NCBI RefSeq assembly: GCF_001949145.1
Contig: NW_019091362.1
Coordinates: 4,768,931-4,832,930 of the forward strand
Direction: 5' to 3'
Source: Acanthaster planci
Taxonomy: Eukaryota; Echinodermata; Asteroidea; Valvatida; Acanthasteridae
DNA length: 64,000 nucleotides
Of this stretch, positions 1 through 9,400 are shown one piece after another; position 1 is the first letter of the stretch; each line of letters begins with the position of its first letter. Under the pieces are notes generated by a model. It saw only the letters and a list, made by a program, of their open reading frames with translations. It was not told the origin of the DNA and ran no database searches. The position numbers were made by a program, and so were the translations under genes.

Positions 1-381
1 CGAGCCACTCTGCAGGAGGATCGCGCCACCAGAGACACAGACACCATGATGGACCCACCTCTCTGTGAGCTTCACCACAGCCAGTGGCGGTCGGAGGTCC
101 AGCGGGAGCCCCCTCCACCGCCCAGCGGAGTCCGTCCCCCCGGAGCAACGAAGAAACGCCGGGGGGCACCACGGCGACCGGAGTCTCCTCCACACTGGAC
201 CCCTGGATCCCCCCCCCCCCATGGTAGCGGAGAAGACCCTCGGAACCCACAATACTTGTACTTGTTGCTTGTTATTCCACTGCCTTGTAAGCTGCGCAGG
301 GGCGACCGGGATGGCCTCGGGCTGGCCTGCCGGGTTGCGCCGCCTCGTTCGGGGACGAACAAGAGTCCTCGGAGGGGGCGG
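1..381 (+). mobile_element. 3' internal end of an LTR retrotransposon (truncated by window edge)
   Basis: This GC-rich stretch differs sharply from the AT-rich DNA after 650. It ends in a purine-rich tract (GGAGGGGGCGG, 371-381) directly before a TG...CA long terminal repeat, which is where a polypurine tract lies in Ty3/gypsy-type elements. Several frames stay open because of the base composition, including one from 46 to 534, but that frame runs into the LTR and shows only proline- and arginine-rich low-complexity sequence. I therefore do not call a protein. Protease, reverse transcriptase and integrase would lie before position 1. Confidence 0.5.
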
Positions 382-648
382 TGTAGCGCCGAAGTGTCCG
401 GCCGGTGGGGGCGCCAGCTCGGACCCGCATGGAGTTGGCTGGCTGCCCCCGCTTGTATGCGAACGGCCGGCGGTTTTCCCGCCTTGCGCCTGCGCAGTCC
501 CTGCCGATGGGCGCCATGTTTAGAGCTTATTTGAAAAACACATTGTTGTGGACGCTACAGCAATAAAACAGAGATTTCGTGACCAGCGAGTTGCGGCTGT
601 GTGTGAATCTGTACTAGCGTCGAACCCTGATCCGTAGGACACGCTACA
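382..648 (+). mobile_element. 3' LTR of a retrotransposon, about 267 bp
   Basis: The segment starts TGTAGCG and ends CGCTACA, a perfect 7-bp terminal inversion with the TG...CA ends typical of LTRs. It is preceded by a polypurine-like tract and carries one AATAAA polyadenylation hexamer at 562-567, as expected for the R region. The following 5 bases (ATATT, 649-653) would be the target-site duplication, but the 5' LTR is outside the window so this cannot be checked. The orientation implies that the element body lies to the left. Family assignment to Ty3/gypsy is inference. Confidence 0.62.
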
Positions 649-653
649 ATATT

Positions 654-2261
654 AACTAACGCTAGTTATTCATACATAATATAAAGGAAGAAACTTTTAC
701 GTAGCCCAGTACTTGTTTTAAGAATTGTAGTAAGTCAGTAACTTACAGTATCGTGTAATCTAAATTTCCCACCGCTGGAATATGCGGCCGGGTGTAGCCC
801 GTGTGGAATGTCACAGGCTATTAATAAGATACACACGTGTACTGGTATTAATAAATTGAACTATGATGTTCAACTCCCCATTGTCATGCCGTGTGGCACA
901 TTACGGCGTTTTAGACAATTTAACTTCCAAAGCTCAAAATCTAATTGATGTTTAGACCAGGTAGTTTATCATTTTTAACAAACAAATGGTGTTCCATTCT
1001 TATTCTGTATAAAAAAAACTGCCAAGCCATAAATAAAACACAAGGCAGAAACGAAAAACCCCAGCCACAGGAACCGGGAGGCCTGTATGGGGGAGGAGGT
1101 GGGTAAGGTCAAATCCACATGGTTTGATCGCTCGAAGCTGCGATGAAAGTGGCTGGCGAAGCATGAGCGACGCTGATCAGCTCATTCGCATTGACCTAAT
1201 AAACCCGTTGAGCTGAATGGCCAACGAATTTGGCAGGCTGCCCCCCTGCAATGATTGGAAATCTCTGGATCTTCGTTCTGGACCATTGCTCCACCCTATC
1301 TCGCCTAGACGCTACTATTGCACGACAGGCGCCTACGAATTTCAACACACAATCTACACTCGGCACAAACGTGTTTGTTTTGTTTTTTCTAGAGTATAAT
1401 GAATTCTACAGCTAAGGTCGATAAAATATCTTATGCTACATTTTATCGTTTATATGATTATGCTGCTCAAGATGAAGAAATGTGGTTTTAACATAGATGG
1501 ACTGGCAGTTGTTTGGAAGGGATATTTCAGACCTTTGTATGGTGACATTACACGCTCACTAATGCTCAGGCTTATACTTAAGAGAGACTACAAAAGCGAG
1601 CGTGTAAAGTTCTGTCGGGAAAAATAATATAAAACGTGTCATTATGCAAGCAATGCGTGTGAAATTAAAACCCTTCTTTATCGTAAGCAGGTCCATTGTT
1701 GTTTAAGGCCGTCTCTCATAAAAAAGTACCATCACCCCTTCAAAAAATTAGAGCCCATTTGTGCCTACGAAAGGAACATGAATGGTTTCGCCGTTGTTAT
1801 TTTTTATATAGTGAGTGCAACAGATCTGGATCATCTTTCAGGCAAACCGTACCGTTCCAAATGCGTCAGTGTTTGGAATTTCTGTGTGACCGAGAGGCAT
1901 CATTGAGTTTAAAAATTCTTGTGCAAAAATGATGGGAATGATGACATGTCTTGACATGGTATTTGCATGTTCATGTACTGCCACATCAGTTGCGTATCCA
2001 TGTCTTGAGTCCAGGGCTGATGGAATGTTCCTAAAAAAGAATGTCCATTTTTTTTCATACACCAAAGAATCTGGATCCCCCGAAAGGTGGTAATACTTAT
2101 GCAGTTTCTCAATTCCCACAAAAAGGACAAAATTAATGCCCCCGCCGCTGTTGGAGCTCACATTACACGCTTTCTATGCCAAGGTTGTATTCCCAGCATC
2201 TATGGTAACATCAAGACCATATAGAAAAAAAATGAGGCAGTTCACGCAAATATTTTGCATG
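654..2261. other. AT-rich intergenic DNA, nothing recognised
   Basis: No splice-compatible exon, tRNA or clear repeat was seen here. Short open frames (for example 1433-1627 and 1838-2161) lack codon structure, domain-like sequence and exon borders. Confidence 0.6.
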
Positions 2262-2467
2262 AAGGCGTTTTCCATATGCGCGTCCGCACTTTCGCCAAGC
2301 GTTGCGCATCCGTCAAAATCGCTCCCTGGGCGATTTTGACGGCCGAATGCAACGCACGCGTGTGTTATGTTCATGTAGTCAATTTTTTGTCTATGAAAGC
2401 TTAATGTATGAACGCATCGTGTACGCGACCCTAAAACCTTAAATGCGTGTACATACAAAGGCGCCTT
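2262..2467 (+). mobile_element. Short inverted-end element (MITE-like), copy 1, about 206 bp
   Basis: The segment begins AAGGCG and ends GGCGCCTT, and it matches the reverse complement of 54888-55084 over most of its length (shared blocks include CCATATGCGCGTC, CCAAGCGTTGCG, CCGTCAAAATCGCTCCC and GCATCGTGTACGC). It contains a perfect 13-bp hairpin, CCGTCAAAATCGC (2310-2322) against GCGATTTTGACGG (2330-2342) with a 7-base loop. No coding potential. It is probably a non-autonomous DNA transposon; the superfamily is not resolved. Confidence 0.6.
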
Positions 2468-3730
2468 AATGAGTCATACTTTTCAACCCGATAAAGATAA
2501 CACTTAGCAAGGCTACGTTGTAAAATTATGAACATAACATCTTTGTCTTTATTGGACTTTGCTCCCAATCATCGAACTACCCACGTCTGTTAATAAACAG
2601 AAATGAACAAGTTACAGAGAAATCCACTGTGCGGAACTTGGCATGAATATTACGGTATTATGTGATAAATATGCCAAGCTAATAAGCTAGGCTCTTCAAC
2701 GTTGCCAACACCCTTTGAACTGAGTGTATAATATGTGTATAAAACATCAGTTTAACGATAAAATGTAAACGGGAAATGAAATAACCTTTGCAAAGTGATC
2801 CTTTCTAAAGTAATCTTTTTGTATGTTTGGTTTTGCGACAGTTGGCGTCTTGGTAACTTAAAGATAAGATAGAAATCTTGTTCTCGTAAGTAGAATGGCT
2901 TTACGGGCTGGACAAAATGTGTAGGCCTACACGTGATATCTGCCTTCAATTAATAAAAAAGTTAGCCTGCCCTAACGTCTAAAGAAAGAACTTTACTTTT
3001 TGCACAATATTTATTGGTAAAATTAGTCCTTGGTTGAAGTTCAAGATTGTGAGATTATTGGGCAAAAAAATGGCTTTGCCATCAAATACTGTATACATAA
3101 ATACTGTAAAGTGCAATCTAAAAAACATGGAGTCAGATGTCTTGGTGTTTAATGAACGATGATAAAAATAATGCTCCATTTTAAAGTTGCTGTTTACGTA
3201 ATTACTAAAAAAAAAAAAACCTGTTTCCGCCGTTGTTTTACACGCTTAGAAAATGCTTGACTTTTTGAACTAAGCCAAATTTCCTAACGTCTGTTTCATG
3301 TCGGTTTGTGTTGATTTTGACATTTCCGGAATGAATTCTTCAGAACAAACTTTAAAACATTTGAATTTACTATTTTAGCAAATTTAAAGAAAAATAAGTT
3401 TCAAAAATAATTATCACGTGAGATAGATTTTTGCGTAACTGCTCACAGTGGCGGTTTGTAGCACCATTGCGTTACAGTAGCTTAAAAATTGCAAAGGTTA
3501 TCCTTTATTAGCCTAGAACACACCTTCTAAAAGTTGTACCCTGATGGAAAAAGTTCAAAAGGTAAACTGAATTTCGATTTTTGTGTGGAAAACTGAGGAA
3601 AACGTCACTGACCCGAATCTTCCGGCCCATTTTCTGAAAGAGTCATCCCCATGCTCATATTCGTTTCTAAACTCAGTTTGAGGGGACCCCCGCAGTAAAC
3701 TGCAAACATGGAAGTGATTCAAATCAATAA
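2468..3730. other. AT-rich intergenic DNA downstream of the ankyrin gene
   Basis: Nothing coding is supported. The stretch lies 3' of the minus-strand ankyrin gene and contains only short AT-rich open frames and homopolymer runs. Confidence 0.55.
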
Positions 3731-3736
3731 TTTATT
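3731..3736 (-). terminator. Candidate polyadenylation signal of the ankyrin gene
   Basis: The minus strand reads AATAAA about 90 bases after the stop codon at 3827-3829, at the position expected for cleavage and polyadenylation of this gene. It was chosen because it is the first such hexamer downstream of the stop. Confidence 0.55.
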
Positions 3737-3826
3737 AAGTACACTGAAAACCAATATTATTTCGGGAGGGGTAATTGCCACGGGCGTCTGATCCCTTCAA
3801 AAATACCGGAGGATCGTGTCTCGTAG

Positions 3827-4840
3827 CTATTCGTCTTGTGTGCCCGTCCCCGTTTCATCTGCTATTGGGTGTATACCGGGCAGTGGCCTCTGAAGTAGGG
3901 ATGGGCCTTTATTTTTTGGCGGTTGGCTGTCCAGAGCTGGAGGAACTGGCATGGTAGCGATCACACTTCGCCGTCTGGACTTGTCTTTCTTGCTGCTGCC
4001 GTTGTTATTGTTATCACCAAAGAATATGGGACGGAGAAGCATGGTTAGACTCTTCCTGCGGGTCTTGGGCGCGTTGGGCTCGCCGACCTGCAGGCGGTCG
4101 CGATCGGGCGACGGCGGTGTGGGCACAGCCGAGGTTGACGGCGAAAGGTCGGAGAAAAGTCCACCCGGTTGGGTTTTAATGACGGGGCTGGTGGGTGGAG
4201 TCTCCGTGACGACCCGTCCGCGTCGAGATGACAAGGGTTTGCTGGGCAAACTTGATGCCCCGGCACTCCCACTCCGCAAAATGGGTGCTCTGCTGGAGCT
4301 CTCCTCTGATGACTGTCTTCTTAGATAAGCCATGCTGCTCGTTTTCTTGGAGGTCTCCTCCACCAGAGCGTAGATACTCTTGTCTTTGAGGGCTGACGCC
4401 GTCTTCAGTCCCAGTTTTTCCTGTCGTTCGTCTTCATTAGCGCTCTCGGCACTGTCGTTACCTGGGGACCCACTGCCACAAGGTTTGTCCGGTACGTCCC
4501 CATCACTCAGACGGTGTTTGCGTGCTGGGCCAGCAGGCCTGGCAGTGGTTGGTGCGGTGGGCATCCTATTCATGTCGATGATGTCAGGACGGGGACTACG
4601 CAGTGGCTGTCCCCGTACGAGCTGTGCCTGCTCCCGGCCCAGGATGGACTGCAGCCTCGACACCTCCTGCTGGAGTTTGATGATCGTGCTCATGTCTTCT
4701 TCATGCTGGTCTTCTAGCTGTTTCTCGAAGTAGTGGATTTCTTCTTTGAGTTTGTCCTCAAAGTAGCCGCGAATCTTCTCCTCGATTCTTTTCATTTTGG
4801 ATTTCAGTATCTTCATCTCGTCAACTTGAGACGATGCACT
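3827..4840 (-). CDS. Ankyrin gene exon 7: coiled coil and Ser/Pro-rich tail
   Basis: It starts after AACACAG at 4841 and runs 338 codons to TAG at 3829-3827. The first 75 residues are a coiled coil (MKILKSKMKRIEEKIRGY, then KLQQEVSRLQSIL). The rest is disordered-looking, with a run of four Asn, RRKSLTMLLRPIFFG and RRRSVIATMP. The GC content is much higher than in the flanking introns, and antisense open frames at 3951-4328 and 4380-4733 are by-products of that composition. Confidence 0.9.
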   Translation of the reverse strand, partial: SASSQVDEMKILKSKMKRIEEKIRGYFEDKLKEEIHYFEKQLEDQHEEDMSTIIKLQQEVSRLQSILGREQAQLVRGQPLRSPRPDIIDMNRMPTAPTTARPAGPARKHRLSDGDVPDKPCGSGSPGNDSAESANEDERQEKLGLKTASALKDKSIYALVEETSKKTSSMAYLRRQSSEESSSRAPILRSGSAGASSLPSKPLSSRRGRVVTETPPTSPVIKTQPGGLFSDLSPSTSAVPTPPSPDRDRLQVGEPNAPKTRRKSLTMLLRPIFFGDNNNNGSSKKDKSRRRSVIATMPVPPALDSQPPKNKGPSLLQRPLPGIHPIADETGTGTQDE

Positions 4841-7800
4841 CTGTGTTTTCAAATAAGCAGATCAATTCAATTATCAAGCGATTAAGTTCTTGTCTGTGGG
4901 AATCCCTCTCTCAACATTTATTGACAACATACAGAGTGGTGTGCCACCATTTTAGCATTCAGTCAGACAAAAGAGGGTCATATAACTTCTTTTTTTTCAG
5001 TAAATCAAAGTTAATTGCAGTAAAACATGCTGGCCACGTTTCATTAAACTTACAAAGAAAACTGAAGAAAGTCTAGATAAATCTTCTACCCGGAATTAAT
5101 TTTCCTTAATGCAATTGCAATCATGAAAGATGTTATGTTCGATGTTAAATCGATATTACATCTATGTAAATTGGCAGTTGATGAAACAAACTATATATAG
5201 GAAAGAGCCACCAACGTAGGGTTGGACAGCTCAGTTGGTAGAGCATCGGTACGGGTGTTCCAGAGGTTGGAACGCCTGTTTATACAATTTCTTTGTTTGT
5301 CTTTATGAATTGACAGTTAACAGTAAACTGAATGTGCTAAGCTTTAATGGGCTGTGATGACTTCTATGGAACTGCACTTATAAGTAGTAATCCCAGGACA
5401 TATGAATACTTATTTCGCATAATTTTTCTGTGTTTTTAAGGTTTATATTAAATGATGTCAAAGCAAATTCAATATTCCAACGAGCTAACCTTTGAAGCGT
5501 GCTTCTTAAGAATCTCAAGGCATTCTGTGTGGTCTTGTTCAGCAGCAAACTCTGCCGCGGTCTTCCCAATCTATTGGAGGTAAACAAAATTCCAAATTTA
5601 TAAGATTGTAAACTAATTCATCCCACCCACCCCCTCGGATACACCGATGTTTATTTTTATCCCTTTTTGTGTTCTCAAATTTGGTTTCCAAGGCTGTTCT
5701 ACCCACTACAAAATTAGTTGTGCAATTATGTGTCTAAATGTGAATTTCGAAACAGATTAAATTCATCTCCAGTACACTTAAAAATGATATTTCTTTTTTC
5801 CTTCTGATGAACCTTAATGCTCAACATCACAGGACAATATAGTTCAGAGACCGTAAATAAATATTTCTAGAGAACCAGCCACTCTGTTTTAATATGTTAC
5901 ACTATCAAAAAGCCGTTCTTCCAATCACTCATTATCTGCCTTTTCCTAAACATGATATCGTCTTTTCTTTCTTCTGCTCCTTCGGCTATTTAAGAAATTT
6001 CCAAATTAAACCCACGCACGAACTGCGTAAGTACATACATGTACCTTGCTCTTATTCGTCTGGTCTCGCTCCCAACTGCAGGAGAGTGTCAAGAACGTCA
6101 GCTTGCCCAGTCCACGTAGCTATATGTACAGCATTCACGCCTATTGGCTACAAAGTACCAAGAAAAAAAACACCTTTACAAGAGCGTATACTCGATTAGT
6201 GCCGCAATTTCCACTTTTTGCGATGTTAATATAGCACCCTCTATTGATGCGTGCATTCTTTTCCAGATGATAAGAAACTGATGACAATCGTTTTTAGAAA
6301 TTTGTTTAAATTACTACTGCCACTGCTCTGTCGAATTTCCTAATGTGGAGTCCCCCACCAGGTAAATACATAGTTTTAAAGTCCGCTTACGAGCCCCGAG
6401 CTGGCCGAAAAAGAGGGCGCATTTTCCCAGCAACGGAGCCTCCTAATTTACAAACGAACGTGAAATGTACGGGCTACTGTTGCGTCACTACCAGCAAAAT
6501 GAGCACTCCTGACCAGCCTAGCTCTGTTCAATCAATGAAGGGTGCTTCTGCTCAAGACGGATAGCATATGGACTTCTTAAATATTTTCTTAGAAAATCAT
6601 TAAACAAACTATTTGGACGTATTGACGCAAGATCAAGTCGTTCTCCAAATGCTTTTACGTTTCTGCCATTTTGTTTATTTGTTTTTTTAATTTTTATGTA
6701 TTTTTGTTTGTCAAGCTGTATATACGTCTTAACATCATATCTCTACTTGTTCCAAGTGCTTTGTCAACATAGCCCTGGAAGCTCCAGGTATTATATAACG
6801 CATTTGGAACGGCACTGAAAACTAAACAAAAATCCCGCTAAAACTATAGCTAGCCAAGGCTAATTAAACAGCATTTGGCCCAACACCCCCAAACTATATC
6901 GTTTTACAACCAGTTTTCAAAATATACCGATGTTTGTCGACCTGACTGTATTTACTCACCGGGACAAGTCTGTTTGGGTCACATCCTGCTCCGACCATCA
7001 GCCTTGCAACCTCGGCGTGCCCGTTGCCAGCTGCACACAGCAACGCCGTGTAACCCTCCTAATTAAAGGGAAAAAAAGCATTGTTAGCAATGCTTGTTTT
7101 GTCGTCTACCGGTAGTCATAATATGTGTGCACAAGCTCTCCTGGTCTTTTTTGTTTCAAAGTTTGTGCTTTTCCATCTGGTGGTTCCCGGCTAGATATTT
7201 GTTAGTTCACGGCAGTGACCTCCCTTCGGCACCAATTCCCCAGTTCCAGCAGCAAATTTTGAATATAGCACAAAGAGCGCCTTCCAAGTTTTCATCGTCA
7301 AGCAAGTGAGGGGTGTTTCGACTTGCGATATAGGGCCCGCCTCCCGGATTTTCATTGTCCTGATCATACTGCAAGTGAATGCTTTTGCATGATACATTAT
7401 AACTTCTAATTAAAAATCGAGAACAGCAATCAGTTCACTTAAAAGGGAACACAAACATGCAAGCCGTTCCTTTAATTGTCACCTAGTTTTCTTTATTTTG
7501 ACCTAAGAGAATTGCAGAACAAAGAGCATCTCCATTCAAATTTTTAATCGCAGAAAGTCAGCCACAAAAAGTCACATATTGAGAGACATCAAACAGCACC
7601 ACAGCACAAACCTTGGTTTGAGCCATGACGTCAGCTCCCAATGCCAGCAGCAGATTGGTTACTTTGACATGACCGGCCAGGCAGGCATCGTGTAATGGTG
7701 TCAAACCACGCTGCAACAATTATCACACAATTTGTTTTAATATAACTAGATTTCCATAAAATAAAGCGTACACCAAAGAAATGTCATTTAATCTACACAA

Positions 7801-9142
7801 TATTCATAGAAAAAATCTCCCTTTACATATACCTAATTTTCAAAAGGAACATACATGTATCAGTATGTTGCGATTATCTGTGAACTTGTGATAGCAAATT
7901 TTTCGAAGTAAATCTCCTTTCTTCGATATGTGTTTGAAATAAATACCTTGCTCGTTGCGTTGATGTGCCAAGTCAGTCCTTTTGAAACTCCCGCTAGAAT
8001 GACCAGAACAGCGCCACTTCGCGCAGCCAGGTGGAGCACAGTCTGGTCGTTCTGAAAGTAATTTATTGAAACAAAATAATGTAAAATAAAAAAACCACTT
8101 TCGGAAACACTGCAAAAACTGTGTTACACATATACAGCAACTTAAAAACTTTTCAAAACATTTTTGGTTATCAGTCTGGCTATTGATGTTCAGGAATGGG
8201 AGATCAAACGTTTAGCATCTAAAAAGTCAACGAACTACATGTACATGTAACAGCAAATTGTGTTTAAATGCTAAACGCCATTTTTTAAATGAACGACTCA
8301 CTGGCTACAGTGGCCTAAAACATACAAACAGAAAAATCTTGGATCCTTAGAATCAAAACGTCTAGCTTTTTAAAATAAAATAATGTATGACAAAGAAGTA
8401 TTTCACTCTGTAAATGTGCGGCCACACGTTTTTATAATAGACCCAACTTGAACATAAAAAAAGATTTTTGTCAAACATTAGGCCTATATATACCGATTAG
8501 TTTGAATGAATAACACGGCACAGTTTTTCAAGTTAACCACATATAACAGACCAAACGTTTGTTCAATTGTCGATTAGGTATCTCTGTATTACCATGCATG
8601 TCTATGCAAAATAATTTCCCAGCGGTTTCCAAGCGACCTCTGAGTAGCGAGATATGACACCAATTCATCGCTTGGCATCTGACGATTCCTCAAACATAAC
8701 GTGCAAATGCAAAGTGTTCCAGACATGGCGTCGCGTTTGGGCTCATGGCAAACGCTAAGTTGGTGTTGAATTTGCTACCTGTGGTGAAAAGGTATCATGT
8801 TTCTTTTACCATTGTAGGACCGTGACCTTAACTTGCTATAACAAGCTCAGATATGCCTACCGTGAACTCCAAAAGCACGCTGTTTTGGTATCGTTATCTA
8901 CTCTCAGACTGCCACATACAAATCTGTTTACAATGCTCACACAAGTACAGAACAGTCAACACTACCCCTGTCTCCGAATAGTTGCATGTTTTTAGATGAT
9001 TAACTGTCAGTCCATATGCATATACCTTGTCTTTCTGCAACACATCTTCGCCTGCCTTCAACAACTCCTTAAATGTCGCGACGTCACCCTCTTTGGCTGC
9101 GAGCAGTAATCCCTCCAAACCGTCCGATTCCTCGTCAGACAT
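3827..9142 (-). CDS. Ankyrin-repeat and coiled-coil protein, seven coding exons
   Basis: Seven exons join into about 538 residues: 9142-9026, 8051-7947, 7710-7612, 7058-6960, 6147-6045, 5570-5490 and 4840-3827. Residues 1-201 hold about six ankyrin-type repeats, roughly one per exon, with TVLHLAARSG, TPLHDACLAGH and TALLCAAGNGH cores. Residues 208-277 form a charged heptad coiled coil. The rest is a Ser/Pro/Arg-rich tail with three Arg-Arg-x-Ser sites (about 375, 462 and 490) that resemble basophilic kinase targets. All introns are phase 0 if the extra base in exon 5 is ignored; as read, that exon stops after Asp-Glu (codon 6054-6052). There is no signal peptide or membrane segment, so a cytoplasmic scaffold is likely (inference). 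The layout recalls diversin-like ankyrin proteins, but I did not find convincing sequence identity and assign no symbol. The ATG at 9142 is the first of an acidic N-terminus directly before repeat 1. Confidence 0.85.
5213..5310 (+). mobile_element. tRNA-derived SINE, copy A
   Basis: The plus strand carries a near-perfect tRNA A-box region (CAGCTCAGTTGGTAGAGC, 5228-5245), then GTGTTCCAGAGGTTG and a tail CAATTTCTTTGTTTG. Head and tail match the copy at 41180-41275. The B box is degraded (GGAACGCC). It lies in the ankyrin gene's last intron. Confidence 0.62.
5490..5570 (-). CDS. Ankyrin gene exon 6 (last, short repeat)
   Basis: 81 bases between CCAATAG and GTTAGC, phase 0. It reads IGKTAAEFAAEQDHTECLEI, the capping repeat of the ankyrin stack. 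Confidence 0.87.
6045..6147 (-). CDS. Ankyrin gene exon 5, with an apparent +1 frameshift
   Basis: Bounded by TTTGTAG and GTACAT. It codes NAVHIATWTGQADVLDTLL and LGARPDE, a clear ankyrin repeat, but the next codon on the minus strand is TAA (6054-6052). The exon is 103 bases, whereas every other repeat exon is a multiple of three. Reading past one extra base between the Asp-Glu codons and the splice site gives Lys-Ser-Lys and phase 0, matching the next exon. It is an assembly error, a disabling allele or a real truncation; the sequence cannot decide. Confidence 0.78.
6960..7058 (-). CDS. Ankyrin gene exon 4 (residues 108-140)
   Basis: 99 bases between ATTAG and GTGAGT, phase 0, one 33-residue repeat (TALLCAAGNGHAEVARLM, then GAGCDPN). 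Confidence 0.9.
7612..7710 (-). CDS. Ankyrin gene exon 3 (residues 75-107)
   Basis: 99 bases between TTGCAG and GTTTGT, phase 0, coding exactly one 33-residue repeat with TPLHDACLAGHVKV and LLLALGAD. Confidence 0.9.
7947..8051 (-). CDS. Ankyrin gene exon 2 (residues 40-74)
   Basis: Bounded by TTTCAG before 8051 and GTATTT after 7947; 105 bases, phase 0 at both ends. It contains TVLHLAARSG, a canonical ankyrin helix pair start. Confidence 0.88.
9026..9142 (-). CDS. Ankyrin gene exon 1 (residues 1-39)
   Basis: It opens with ATG at 9142-9140 and an acidic start (MSDEESDGLE), followed by LLLAAKEGDVATFKELL, the helices of a first ankyrin repeat. It ends Lys|GTATAT at 9026, phase 0. Confidence 0.88.
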
Positions 9143-9400
9143 TATTCGACTCCAAACGGCACAAGTCCCTGTTGTGTTGTGCCGAAGCCGTGGGCTAAGT
9201 ATCAGAGTTCATATCTTCCCATGGCTACCTAGCTACGGTTGGAGAGCTCCACGTACCCCTGGCTCTCCTCTCTGAAGTACCGAGCACTCGTATCTGTTCA
9301 ACCCCGGCGCAATTAAAATCGCGCCGTATAATGACCAACATGGTATTTAATCTAGGTGTGTTTATTTGCCTTGGGGCTTGTGATGGTGATATCTACACAG
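9143..9400 (-). promoter_or_regulatory. Probable 5' UTR and promoter side of the ankyrin gene
   Basis: This is the sequence directly before the ATG at 9142. It is richer in CpG than its surroundings and contains an imperfect inverted GGCGC...GCGCC block (9306-9325). No TATA box was identified and no upstream exon was found, so the start site is not defined. Confidence 0.35.

Noticed and set aside
46-534. 162-codon open frame on the plus strand
   Set aside because: It crosses the purine tract and runs into the LTR, is Pro/Arg-rich low complexity, and two overlapping frames are equally open because the DNA is GC-rich.
3951-4733. Plus-strand open frames of 125 and 117 codons
   Set aside because: They are antisense to the coding last exon of the ankyrin gene, whose minus-strand frame has clear coiled-coil and tail structure.
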